DNA of 64,000 nucleotides from Caulobacter henricii (GTDB lineage: Bacteria; Pseudomonadota; Alphaproteobacteria; Caulobacterales; Caulobacteraceae): NCBI RefSeq assembly GCF_001414055.1, contig NZ_CP013003.1:1-64000 (forward strand). Reading direction: 5' to 3'. This document shows positions 25,382 to 33,449 of this stretch, one piece after another. Numbering within the stretch: position 1 is the stretch's first letter; every line of letters starts with the position of its first letter. The notes beneath the pieces are model-generated. The model was not told where the DNA came from, made no database searches, and saw nothing but the letters and a program-made list of their open reading frames with translations. Both the position numbers and the translations under genes were made by a program.

Positions 25382-25651
25382 ATGAACGCAGATCTAGACC
25401 AAGCCCATGACGCTGAGCTGCTTCTGGCATCGGGAAGAGCGCTGTCGGGATCTGAACTCGCTTCGACCGTCCAGCAGATCGCTGATAGGTCGGGCGATAT
25501 CCTCGGATCGAAAGAACACGCTTACACTTGGTTGCAGAGCCATTTGATCCCCGCGTTTGGAGGAAAAACGGCTCAGCAGATCATTGCGCAGGGATGGGGT
25601 CAGGCCATCTTGGACTACCTGGATGAGCTGCGTTACGGCGGGCGCGGTTAG
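25382..25651 (+). CDS. MbcA/ParS-type antitoxin domain protein (DUF2384), orphan
   Basis: About 89 residues from ATG 25382 (an in-frame ATG at 25361 is the alternative). The C-terminal half, KEHAYTWLQSHLIPAFGGKTAQQIIAQGWGQAILDYLDELRYG, fits the toxin-binding domain of Xre/MbcA/ParS antitoxins, where the pattern is A..WL....PAFGGKTP.E.....G...V...L.R..YG. Such antitoxins usually pair with a RES-domain toxin that degrades NAD+. No RES-like gene follows; the next 250 bases are AT-rich and noncoding. It may be an orphan or act with a toxin elsewhere. Confidence 0.65.
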   Translation: MNADLDQAHDAELLLASGRALSGSELASTVQQIADRSGDILGSKEHAYTWLQSHLIPAFGGKTAQQIIAQGWGQAILDYLDELRYGGRG

Positions 25652-25905
25652 GGTTCGGCTTTCCGGGCGGGGAATGCCAACGGGCAACAACCTTGACGTC
25701 CGGCGCCAAAAATTCCGACGGATTCTGGGACAGCAATTAACGGGGTCATCAAATGTGAGGCGTTACATCGTTTCGCCCAAGACCGTCAATTTAGTTGACC
25801 ATTTCCGATAATGTTTATTAGACGATAAATGTTCAATGATTTCAATATGTTATACTATCGATTTAGACCGGCGCTCCTCTACAGTGCCCCAACGGAATGA
25901 TCCAG
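25652..25905. other. AT-rich intergenic region with a second weak dif-like half-site
   Basis: No gene is supported. At 25801-25828 the sequence ATTTCCGATAA, TGTTTA, TTAGACGATAA has the 11-6-11 spacing and a XerC-like left arm, but the right arm departs from TTATGT. The local AT content (25735-25860) is far above the surroundings, suggesting a recombination junction or promoter-rich spacer between the antitoxin gene and the convergent operon. Confidence 0.3.
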
Positions 25906-26655
25906 CTAGGACCAAGACCGGGTTAGTTCGCGGTCGAGGGTTCGAAGGGTCTGACGCATTGTGACAATCTCGCGATCAAACGCGTCCCGTAATTTGAGCG
26001 TCGCCAACGTCACGCTCGCCAGGTCAGCCGAGAGTTCGGGTTCAGCCTCCAGGCCTTCGGCGATCAGCCGGGCCCAATCCTCATCGGGAATGTCATGGTC
26101 GTCGTCCGACTGCTCATGGCTGTCGGTGAAGTGGATCGCGCGGCACCGGGCCTCGAAGGCAAGCGTTGCGGCGATGACCGCTTCCAGGTGCTCGTCGACC
26201 TCGACCGGGTCGCGTCGAAGGTCGAGATAGGCGCGAAGATCGTCAGCCAGCCGGTCAGCGCGCTGTTCTTGTTCGAACGCCCAATGCGGATTGACCCGGC
26301 CATCACCGAACTCCTGGTCTTCGTACAGGCGTCGGCCCGCGGGTTCGGTGAAGTCGTCGATCCGTCCCAGCAGGCGTTTTCGACGCGCGACGATGGCATC
26401 GACCTGGCCCGAAAGGAATTGGCGGTAGAGGGCGCCAGTCTGGATCCGCATGCTGGTCAGCTGTCGCCAGACGGGGACCACGGCGATCACCGCGGCGAGG
26501 ATCGCGAAGACCGCACCGATCAAGGTCTGGTACCGATAGACGAACCCATCGTGCGCGAACCAGCCGGCGGCCTGGGCGATCATCATCATGAGGCCAAGGG
26601 CAGGACAGACGAGTGCCATCGTCAACACCACACACCTAAGGAAATCCGATCTCAT
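25906..26655 (-). CDS. Two-TM membrane protein with cytosolic helical domain, unknown
   Basis: A 249-residue protein with two N-terminal membrane helices (about residues 8-32 and 42-64) and a largely charged, helical cytosolic portion (LYRQFLSGQVDAIVARRKRLLGRI...ATLKLRDAFDREIVTMRQTLRTLDREL). No family is recognised. It is the last gene of a leftward set after a TIR protein and a DUF4062-like protein, starting 42 bases after the latter's stop. Small two-TM proteins are common membrane effectors in bacterial defence operons, so a pore or membrane-disrupting role is possible but unproven. Confidence 0.55.
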   Translation of the reverse strand: MRSDFLRCVVLTMALVCPALGLMMMIAQAAGWFAHDGFVYRYQTLIGAVFAILAAVIAVVPVWRQLTSMRIQTGALYRQFLSGQVDAIVARRKRLLGRIDDFTEPAGRRLYEDQEFGDGRVNPHWAFEQEQRADRLADDLRAYLDLRRDPVEVDEHLEAVIAATLAFEARCRAIHFTDSHEQSDDDHDIPDEDWARLIAEGLEAEPELSADLASVTLATLKLRDAFDREIVTMRQTLRTLDRELTRSWS

Positions 26656-26697
26656 CGCCGGCCGTCCCGGGGCATCGACAGCTTGGCGAGTGAAGGC

Positions 26698-28275
26698 CTA
26701 GTCATCGACGACGTCCGCATAACCGGCCCAGCGGCCGCTGTTGGTGAACGATGGAGAGCCTTCCGCGAAGCCGGCCGCCAACCACAGAGCGTCGAAGGCG
26801 TCGTGCAACAGGTCGCCCGACTGGGTCGTTCCACGCGGGAGAAGGACGGGTGTGGTTCCGACACTGGGGGCTCGGAAGCGACCGACGCGGCCTAGTCCTG
26901 CGATCCGAATGGGGCCGAGTTCGTAGAAACTCATGGCCACCAGAACCGGGCCGGCCAGCCCGATCCTGTCGAGCAGCTGAAGGCCGCGATCGATCGTGTC
27001 GACGATGCGGTGCTCGAGCACGGCTCCGTCGACCAGGATGTCTTCGTCGTCCTCGACCGCGCGCCCCAGGGTGAAGAGTTGCTCGACGACGCCGGGGCGC
27101 AGCAGGCGCGCGCTCCAGTCGGCCTCGGCATTGGGCAACTCGCCGATGCGTCGGGTCGGGCCATGCGCCCACCACTGGGTGTTATCCTGATTGGCCACGA
27201 CATGGGGCTCCGTCTCCGGCGCCAGCAGGCCCCGATGGGCCTGGACCTTGCCCAGGTCGATGCGGGGACCTGCCAGTGCGTCCGCTGGGACGAGGTAGAT
27301 GTAGGCGGACGGTTGTGAGACCAGGCAAGGTGGGTTGTTGGCCACCCGATTGTTCTGGGTGCTCGTCCAGAGATCCTGGAGCGGCTGGCGCAGGTCTGGG
27401 CCCACCGGCTCCGGCGCGAGCAGGTCTTCCGCCGCGAGAGACGCGGCCGCCTGCCAGCCGGCGTGGAGCAGCCGGAAGATCTCGCGCTTGGCTGATGTCG
27501 CTTCCACCATCCCGTAACCGTCCAACTCCTCGATCGCGGCGAGCCACCGCGCCGAGGCGCGGGCGCTGCGATCGTCTCCGAGCAAGTCGACCCGCCCGGC
27601 CTTGATGGTCGCGCCGCCAAAGCTGCGATGGGTCAGGATCATGCCTTCGTCGGTGTCGGCGGCCGCCACCAGCAGCTTGACCGCTTCGTCGCTCAGGGTG
27701 ATACGGCGCTTCCCGGTCGGCGGGACGGTGTCTTCTGGCGGGACGGGCGCCAGCTCGCCGGCGAGATGGGCGTTGTCTCGAAGGTTCAGTTCCAGGCCGC
27801 GACGGAACTGGTCGCGAAAGTCCTCGACGCTGTGGAACTCGGCCACCAGGCCCTTGGACATCGCCCAGGTCTCGAACTCCTTGAGCTTGGCGAACTGTTC
27901 CGGGACGAGGATATCGGGCCTGATGGGCGCGCGTGAGAAGTAGAGCATCGCCGGCTTGCCGGCCTTGATGTGTTCTTCGATCTCCTCGACCGTGCCGCTG
28001 GCCGCCACACCCGTGTCGCTGCCCAGGCGCGTCCAGAAGATCCCGACCAGCAAGTCGCAGTGGACCAGCAGCCGGTCGTTGATCATCTGCTGGGCGCGGC
28101 CCGCCAGCTCGGGGGCCGAGTGGGTCTCCCAGCCCACCGGCACGAGCATCGCTTTTCGGGTGCGTCCATGCAGGACGTTCCAGTCGTTGAGGACCTCGCG
28201 GATCACCTGCCGTTCGGCGATCACATCGCCCGGCGAGGCGATCATGACTTCCAAGACCTTGGCCGCGTAAGCCAT
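26698..28275 (-). CDS. DUF4062/TIR-like domain protein
   Basis: A 525-residue protein. Its N-terminal 170 residues (KVLEVMIASPGDVIAERQVIREVLNDWN...LLVGIFWTRLGSDTGVAASGTVEEIEEHIKAGKPAMLYFS) match the DUF4062-like group, a Rossmann-type relative of TIR domains often linked to defence. A middle segment (about 185-285) looks like a winged-helix linker. The C-terminal 230 residues match nothing I recognise. The gene abuts the TIR gene (stop and start adjacent), so both products are probably made together. A nucleotide-sensing or NAD-related activity is suggested by family relationships only. Confidence 0.6.
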   Translation of the reverse strand: MAYAAKVLEVMIASPGDVIAERQVIREVLNDWNVLHGRTRKAMLVPVGWETHSAPELAGRAQQMINDRLLVHCDLLVGIFWTRLGSDTGVAASGTVEEIEEHIKAGKPAMLYFSRAPIRPDILVPEQFAKLKEFETWAMSKGLVAEFHSVEDFRDQFRRGLELNLRDNAHLAGELAPVPPEDTVPPTGKRRITLSDEAVKLLVAAADTDEGMILTHRSFGGATIKAGRVDLLGDDRSARASARWLAAIEELDGYGMVEATSAKREIFRLLHAGWQAAASLAAEDLLAPEPVGPDLRQPLQDLWTSTQNNRVANNPPCLVSQPSAYIYLVPADALAGPRIDLGKVQAHRGLLAPETEPHVVANQDNTQWWAHGPTRRIGELPNAEADWSARLLRPGVVEQLFTLGRAVEDDEDILVDGAVLEHRIVDTIDRGLQLLDRIGLAGPVLVAMSFYELGPIRIAGLGRVGRFRAPSVGTTPVLLPRGTTQSGDLLHDAFDALWLAAGFAEGSPSFTNSGRWAGYADVVDD

Positions 28276-29634
28276 CTAACTTACCTTGCCACGGCGCGCT
28301 TCGATCCGATCGTCGTCCGCTCGAAGCCGCGCATCGCTGCCGCCCATGAAATCAAGAGCGATGAAAGTTTCGACGATGCGCGCCACGGGCGTCGTCAAAG
28401 CCAGGCGCCGGATCGTCTCGTCGGCGAGGGTGGTCAGTTCTGCGGTCAAGGTGCGGGTCCACTTTAAAGGCGTTTGCCGTCGAACCAGGAGCGCCTTGGA
28501 CAGCTTCGACTTCCAGCGATCGCGATGGCTCAGCTCGTCGCCCCAGCGCGCGAGATCGCACAGGCCGGCTATTAGGACCGTCTTCACGCCATCCGGCAGC
28601 CAGTCGCTATCGTCCGAGCAGAGCCAGATGACGTAGTCGAGCTCGTTGAGGATCCTAGCGTTCAGCTCGTATCCGCGGCCCCACGTCCAGGCGTTAGCGA
28701 TGTCGGCCGGTGTGTGATTTCCAAACGACGGATGCCGCAAGGCCAATGATCTCGCGCAGAGGGCGTAGGGTCGCCGACTGTCGGGGTCAGAGGCTTTTTC
28801 CACAATCGACTTCGCCAACAGATCGTCGAATGCGCCCGCAAATTCTCCGGAGAACTGCGGGATCAGCAACTGCGGCAAGTAGTTGGCGAGCCGCTCCGGG
28901 TGACGATAGCTGATTTCGACGAGCGCGGGGCGCTCGTGGAGAAACTCCATGACCCGGTCGGGGTGGGTGACCTGGCAGATCTCACGCTGCTCGGCGTCGT
29001 GTTGCCAGTCGTTCTGCATGGCCGTCCAGGCTATGCGCAGTCCCCTTACAGGTGTCCCGGACGACGTTTCGGTCGGAAGGGGAAACAACAACGGCCGCAG
29101 CCACTGCGGTTCTTCGATCCATTCCTGCATCTCGACCATGTCGAGCCACCACTCGTCTGACAGGGGCGGAAGCTCCCAACCAAATCTCAGGAGCTCATCA
29201 CGCGCGACGAGCAGCGGGCTGCCCTCGGGGCGAATCCTGCGGACAAGCTCTCGCGCCAAGGCTTCGATTCCCTGGCTCGACATGGCCGCTCGGATGTCCG
29301 CCAAGGGTGGCGAAAAGCCCAGCACCTCGCCGTAACTGACACCGTGCCAGACCGGCAGGGTGATTTTTCCGTCCTCGCCCATTTCCCGGGCGACCAGCCC
29401 CCTGAGCTCGCGCTTGGTCCATCGCTTTTGGAAGAAGGCTTGGCTCAGGACCACGATTCCGAAGCGAGATCCCGCCAGTCCGCGATCGATTGCCTCGCTG
29501 AGGCTGTCGCCCACCTGAAGGCTGAACTCGTCATACCAGACGTCCAGGTCGGAATCGCGGAGCGCCTCGGCCAAAGGCCGCACGAGGTCGTCCTTATCCT
29601 CACTGGCATGGCAGATGAAAACGTCGTGCTGCAT
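28276..29634 (-). CDS. TIR-domain protein, putative defence effector
   Basis: A 452-residue protein with an N-terminal TIR domain (residues 1-140): HDVFICHASEDKDDLVRPLAEALRDSDLDVWYDEFSL, VVLSQAFFQKRWTKRELRGLV with E76 at the place of the catalytic Glu of NADase TIRs, and an ITLPVWHGV strand. Residues 170-452 are helical and unassigned, containing YRHPERLANYLPQLLIPQF and a Trp-rich region. In known systems TIR effectors deplete NAD+ on phage sensing. The frame is open to 29757, but ATG 29634 fits the domain start. Immediately followed by the DUF4062-like gene. Confidence 0.72.
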   Translation of the reverse strand: MQHDVFICHASEDKDDLVRPLAEALRDSDLDVWYDEFSLQVGDSLSEAIDRGLAGSRFGIVVLSQAFFQKRWTKRELRGLVAREMGEDGKITLPVWHGVSYGEVLGFSPPLADIRAAMSSQGIEALARELVRRIRPEGSPLLVARDELLRFGWELPPLSDEWWLDMVEMQEWIEEPQWLRPLLFPLPTETSSGTPVRGLRIAWTAMQNDWQHDAEQREICQVTHPDRVMEFLHERPALVEISYRHPERLANYLPQLLIPQFSGEFAGAFDDLLAKSIVEKASDPDSRRPYALCARSLALRHPSFGNHTPADIANAWTWGRGYELNARILNELDYVIWLCSDDSDWLPDGVKTVLIAGLCDLARWGDELSHRDRWKSKLSKALLVRRQTPLKWTRTLTAELTTLADETIRRLALTTPVARIVETFIALDFMGGSDARLRADDDRIEARRGKVS

Positions 29635-29802
29635 CGGTGCAGCTTGGCGCGAAAAGCTGGCCACCGCCACCGTTGGTCGTTGAGGACGCCTCGGTGCAAA
29701 CCGCCGTCGCTCAGCCGACGAACTTGACGGGGATCCTGGGCAAGCATCAGCACCCACCTTGGGGTGGTGATTGGGCAGACCAGATACTGGCCGAGCGCGC
29801 GG

Positions 29803-30498
29803 CTATTCCGGCTTTTGCCATCGCGGCTCAACCTGGCCGAACTCGAAGCGAGCAGACCGTGACTTGTCGTAGGCGTCGCGTGTCCGTTTGCCGACGCCGA
29901 CCTTCGCCTCATCGGCAGGAACGCGCCCATCGTACATCCCGAGGACGCGGCAGAACGGGTCGCTAAACGTGTTGTAGGCCTCCCGAAAAGCCGGTTGCTC
30001 TTCTTGGCCTTCCTCCATTGGCGCGCGTGGGCCCCGGCCGACGCAGATCATAATGTCCGAGCCGACGGCGATGTCCATGAACCCCAGACGGCCCACCATC
30101 AGCGACATTAGACTGCACAGGCCATCTTCCACCATGGGGTCGAAGAGATAGACCTGCTCGGCGAAGTCGGGAGGGCCAACTGCCAAAAGAACCTGGCAAC
30201 CAGAGACCATGGCAAGTTCTGCGCAGCGCTGTCGTTCCTCGTCTGTGGGCTCTGTACCCTTGATTTCGAGCCACACATCACGTCGATCGACCCAAGCGGG
30301 GAGCTTGAAATCCCTGAGCCGAAAGTCCGGCAGGTATGGGCCTGACGTTAAGAGCAGGCCCTCGGGCTCGTAGTCGAACTGGACACCCAGTGCTTCGAGG
30401 AAGACGGCCCACAGCGCCTCGGTGCGCGAGCGGAACCGATAGCCTTTCCAGATTGTCTCGATCGCCTTCAAGTGGCCCTCCCCTGTCCAACGCCGCAT
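29803..30498 (-). CDS. PD-(D/E)XK nuclease-like protein
   Basis: A 231-residue protein with GYRFRSRTEALWAVFLEALGVQFDYEPEGL, YLPDFRL and VWLEIKG, giving E27, D58 and the E78-x-K80 pair of a PD-(D/E)XK nuclease core. Proteins of this SRTEA-W-VF type are widespread on phages and plasmids and are predicted endonucleases. The C-terminal 130 residues are variable. It starts 44 bases from the divergent CoiA-like gene and lies 168 bases upstream of the TIR gene on the same strand, so it could be the first gene of the defence-like set or an independent unit. Confidence 0.65.
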   Translation of the reverse strand: MRRWTGEGHLKAIETIWKGYRFRSRTEALWAVFLEALGVQFDYEPEGLLLTSGPYLPDFRLRDFKLPAWVDRRDVWLEIKGTEPTDEERQRCAELAMVSGCQVLLAVGPPDFAEQVYLFDPMVEDGLCSLMSLMVGRLGFMDIAVGSDIMICVGRGPRAPMEEGQEEQPAFREAYNTFSDPFCRVLGMYDGRVPADEAKVGVGKRTRDAYDKSRSARFEFGQVEPRWQKPE

Positions 30499-30542
30499 AG
30501 TTCAATGTGACGTTGGGCTTGGCCAGGCGAGAAACGATATGA

Positions 30543-32525
30543 TTGCGACAGAATGGGTCGCACACTACGCGCAATCGTCTGGCGCGGCGGTCCGACGCAG
30601 CGCAGGATTTGTTCGTGGCGCGTCTGAATCACGATCACAGCCCTTGGCGGCGGGGAACAGTTCGGCTGGCCTTCGGCCAGACGGCCGAGGGCCGCATCGT
30701 CTCGATCCGCGACGTGGTCAGCGGGCGCGCCTGCGGTTGTTTCTGTCCGGCCTGCGAGGAGCCGCTGATCGCCCGCAAGTCTGGCGGGCGGCCAAGGTCG
30801 CGGGCGGATCACTTCGCCCATGCGCGGGATGGCGCCTGCGTCGGCGCTCTGGAGACCGCCCTCCACAAGCTGGCCAAGCAGATCCTCACCGATGCGCTGG
30901 GCGTGACCTTGCCGGCCATCGCCGCCGAGCACGAGGGGGTGCGCCGTCAGAGCCACGGCGCCAAGCATCAGGTGTTCGAGTCCGGGGCGGCGGAAGTGGC
31001 CCTTCCCGGGGTCGTCGCCGACGTCGTCCTGCGCCGGGGCGAGCGCGCGCTGATCGTCGAGATCCTGGTCACCCATGCCTCCGACGCCGAGAAGATCGCC
31101 AGGATCCGTGGCCTGGAAACCTCGGCCATCGAGATCGATCTTTCGAAGCTGTCGCGCCGCGCCGATCCCGAGACCGTGTCCGAGGCGGTGTTGGTCAGCG
31201 CGCCGCGCAAGTGGCTATTCAACCCCGCCCAGGATGCGGTCGAGGCGCAGGTGACCCTCATCCTGGCCGAAAGAGCCGAAGCCGCCCGCCAGAGGGTCCT
31301 GCGCCAGGCTCAGACCCTGGTCGGCCACTGGGCCGCCCTCCCCGATCCCGAGGACGGAACCAACCTCCCGGCCGTCCGTGGCGCGCTCGCCCAGATCGAG
31401 GCCTTGGGGCTTTCGGTCCATGTCGGCGCCCGCGTCGCCAAAGGGGAAAAGGCGTTGAACGTTTCGCCCAAGGCTTGGCAGGCCATCGTCCTCAAGACGC
31501 TGGTGATCGACCAGCAGCCCTGGTTCGGGCGTCCCGGCCTGTCGATCGCGGCCTTGCGCGACTGCCTCGAGCGCCAGGGTTTCCTGCCGCCCCTGTTCAA
31601 GGCTCAGCGCGGCGCCGACCTAATCGGCGCGGCCCGCGCGCTGGCGCCGGACTTCAACACCCCCACCGGCCTAATCGGCGCCTACGTGCGCGGCCTGCAG
31701 AAGGCGGGGCTGGCCGAGGCCGACGACGACCTCTGGCGCGCGCCTATGAAGGTCCGCCAGCAGATCGTCCAGCAGGCCCGCGAGGCGCGCGAACGCCAGA
31801 ACCGGATCGACGACCTGCAGGCGCGCCTGGACGATATCCTCAAGCGCGCGGGACCTGAGGGCGAAGGCTTCGACCGCGAAGCCTGGCTCGGCCGAGCCGG
31901 GCGAGCCAGGTCCCCGCCCCTGTCGGTGGCAGCGAGCGGCGGCCCGGCCTGGAGCGAACTCAAGGCGGCTTTCGGGCTGATCGGCGACGCCTTATGGGCT
32001 TACGATGCCGCCGTGGACGTGATGGGCCTGCCGCTGCGGCCGGCGCTGGAGCGCGCCGAACAGGCGCGAAAGGACGCGGCCGAGCGGCGGCGCCTGGCGG
32101 CCGAGGTCGCCGCGCTGGCGGCGGCGGACGATCGCGAGCAGCGGTTTCGGACGGCGGCCCGGGCCACTTACGGCGCCGATGCGGAGGCCTGGATGACGGG
32201 CCTGGCGCCGCCCGCGAACCTGTCGACCCGTCTGGAGCTGGTGCGGTCTAGTCCCGCGCACCTCCAGGCGGCGCTGGAGGCGCTGGACCGGCGGGTGGCC
32301 CAGCAGCGCCGCGAGGAGGCCCAGAGGGTCATGGCGCAGGAGGCGCTCGCCGACCTGTGGGAGGCGGCGTGCGCCGAACACGGCGAGGACTGGGCCAAAA
32401 CCTTTGTCAGCAACCCCGATCCGCGGCTGGGCGGCCGCCGGCCCCGGGAGGTCTGCGTCGACCCGGTCAGCCTGAAGATGTGTCTGGCGCTAGTGCGTCC
32501 GCAGCGCGCCGACCGTCGGGGTTGA
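30543..32525 (+). CDS. CoiA-like/PD-(D/E)XK protein with zinc finger, unknown role
   Basis: A 660-residue protein. Near the N-terminus lies a CFCPACEEPLIARKSG...RADHFAHARDGAC segment, a CxxC zinc motif with HFAH as in CoiA-type competence proteins, followed by ALHKLAKQIL and VVADVVLRRGERALIVEILVT, resembling the Asp and Glu strands of a PD-(D/E)XK fold. The remaining 400 residues are helical and Ala/Arg-rich, with a possible coiled coil (about 420-450 and 530-560). CoiA relatives occur in natural transformation and in defence islands. Start at ATG 30543 is not certain. Divergent from the nuclease gene. Confidence 0.55.
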   Translation: MRQNGSHTTRNRLARRSDAAQDLFVARLNHDHSPWRRGTVRLAFGQTAEGRIVSIRDVVSGRACGCFCPACEEPLIARKSGGRPRSRADHFAHARDGACVGALETALHKLAKQILTDALGVTLPAIAAEHEGVRRQSHGAKHQVFESGAAEVALPGVVADVVLRRGERALIVEILVTHASDAEKIARIRGLETSAIEIDLSKLSRRADPETVSEAVLVSAPRKWLFNPAQDAVEAQVTLILAERAEAARQRVLRQAQTLVGHWAALPDPEDGTNLPAVRGALAQIEALGLSVHVGARVAKGEKALNVSPKAWQAIVLKTLVIDQQPWFGRPGLSIAALRDCLERQGFLPPLFKAQRGADLIGAARALAPDFNTPTGLIGAYVRGLQKAGLAEADDDLWRAPMKVRQQIVQQAREARERQNRIDDLQARLDDILKRAGPEGEGFDREAWLGRAGRARSPPLSVAASGGPAWSELKAAFGLIGDALWAYDAAVDVMGLPLRPALERAEQARKDAAERRRLAAEVAALAAADDREQRFRTAARATYGADAEAWMTGLAPPANLSTRLELVRSSPAHLQAALEALDRRVAQQRREEAQRVMAQEALADLWEAACAEHGEDWAKTFVSNPDPRLGGRRPREVCVDPVSLKMCLALVRPQRADRRG

Positions 32526-32584
32526 TTTTGCCCGATGTGCTGTGGGTGGGCGCGAATGTGGTTCCGAAATGACTTCAGCGTGGC

Positions 32585-33244
32585 CTAGCGAGACAACGCC
32601 TCCTGGATTTGATCTTGGCCCCATCGGGCGTCGATGAAGGGACAGCGATAGCAAGGCCCGGTGTGCTCGACCTCGGCGTCGTCGAAGAAAATTCGCGCAT
32701 ACTGGTGGTGGCTCTCAGGAATGATCAGGAAGGCGACGTCATCGAGGCCGAAGTTCAGGTGGCCGATCTTGCGCCACTCCCGCTCCCACTCGAAGAAGTA
32801 GCTGCCGCCGGCGCCGGGTGCGTCGACGAACGGCACGATCAACCAGATGGGGTGGGCGGCGTCGCCCGCGCCCTGCGCCATCAGCGCCTCGAATGGGACC
32901 GTTAGGCCGCCGGCCGCATAGGCGTAGAGGATCGGGTTGCCACCGTTGGCGATGACGAAATCCTTACGGAAGACGATCCCATGCTCGGATTGGCGGCGCG
33001 AGGCCAAGCGTGACAGCTGGTGGAGCGGAACCTCTGAGAAGCAGACCATGTCATGACGCACGCTCAAAGGGGCGCGCGCGCGGCCGACTCCGAAGGGATT
33101 TCGCGCCTCAATGCGTCCGGACGCCAGGATGCTGATAATGTTGGAGTAGGCGTCGCTTCCCTCCGTAGACTTGGCGAAGTGCGACACATAGTCGGACATA
33201 TCCCCCCAACCGGGGTTGTTAGCGCGGAAGACGGGAATGGCCAT
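32585..33244 (-). CDS. AbiGi-like protein, putative abortive-infection/antitoxin component
   Basis: A 219-residue protein with the pattern HDMVCFSEVPLHQLSRLASRRQSEHGIVFRKDFVIANGGNPILYAYAAGG, then EWEREWRKIGHL and FLIIPESHHQYAR. The CF(S/T)(E/D)(V/I)PLH...YGI.F.K pattern and later E.EWR recall AbiGi-type and DUF2971-like families found in phage-defence loci. I cannot separate these without a search. Two Cys near the C-terminus (PCYRCPF) may bind metal. It is monocistronic, convergent with the CoiA-like gene, and follows a TCCGG/CCCC-rich leader. Confidence 0.45.
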   Translation of the reverse strand: MAIPVFRANNPGWGDMSDYVSHFAKSTEGSDAYSNIISILASGRIEARNPFGVGRARAPLSVRHDMVCFSEVPLHQLSRLASRRQSEHGIVFRKDFVIANGGNPILYAYAAGGLTVPFEALMAQGAGDAAHPIWLIVPFVDAPGAGGSYFFEWEREWRKIGHLNFGLDDVAFLIIPESHHQYARIFFDDAEVEHTGPCYRCPFIDARWGQDQIQEALSR

Positions 33245-33340
33245 GGGCGCTCCGGCAAACAGGGGTCAACGTCTTGATCGCGCGGTTTTTTCCGCGATCT
33301 GGGAGCCAGACGGCCGGGGGAAGGTTCCCCCACGCAACCC

Positions 33341-33370
33341 TTGACGCCACCAGAGTCGCTACCATATAGA
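33341..33370 (+). promoter_or_regulatory. Sigma-70-type promoter of a candidate small RNA
   Basis: TTGACG (33341-33346), an 18-base spacer and TATAGA (33365-33370) form a good vegetative promoter on the plus strand. The expected start is near 33377. No open frame follows; an intrinsic terminator begins 40 bases later, so the product would be a short noncoding RNA. Confidence 0.6.
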
Positions 33371-33376
33371 AATCAT

Positions 33377-33449
33377 GTCTAGGCCGAGCGGAGCGCAAGC
33401 ACTGTCTCGATCGGAAGGGCCCCCGTCGTCAAGACGGGGGCTTTTCTTT
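33377..33449 (+). ncRNA. Candidate small noncoding RNA of about 73 nt
   Basis: A short region bounded by a promoter (TTGACG-N18-TATAGA) and an intrinsic terminator: stem GCCCCCGTC (33419-33427), loop of 5, GACGGGGGC (33433-33441), then TTTTCTTT. The hairpin is perfect over nine pairs and has a U-tract only in the rightward direction. Bases 33376-33396, the 5' end of the RNA, can pair with 34084-34104 over 21 consecutive positions (20 Watson-Crick plus one G-U), inside the predicted 5' leader of the yjzC-like gene. No match to a known RNA family is claimed. Confidence 0.55.
33419..33449 (+). terminator. Intrinsic terminator of the small RNA
   Basis: Nine-pair stem GCCCCCGTC/GACGGGGGC with loop GTCAA, followed by TTTTCTTT. 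On the opposite strand the hairpin is not followed by a T-run, so it acts rightward. It touches the 3' end of the leftward HTH gene at 33448. Confidence 0.8.

Noticed and set aside
28276..29757. Longer start at 29757 for the TIR protein
   Set aside because: The extra 41 residues are Arg/Pro/Ser-rich and precede MQHDVFICHAS, the usual TIR start; the shorter form is used.
30539..31858. Alternative plus-strand frame of 439 codons overlapping the CoiA-like gene
   Set aside because: Arg/Gly/Pro-rich frame shift shadow; the other frame contains the CxxC and HFAH motifs.
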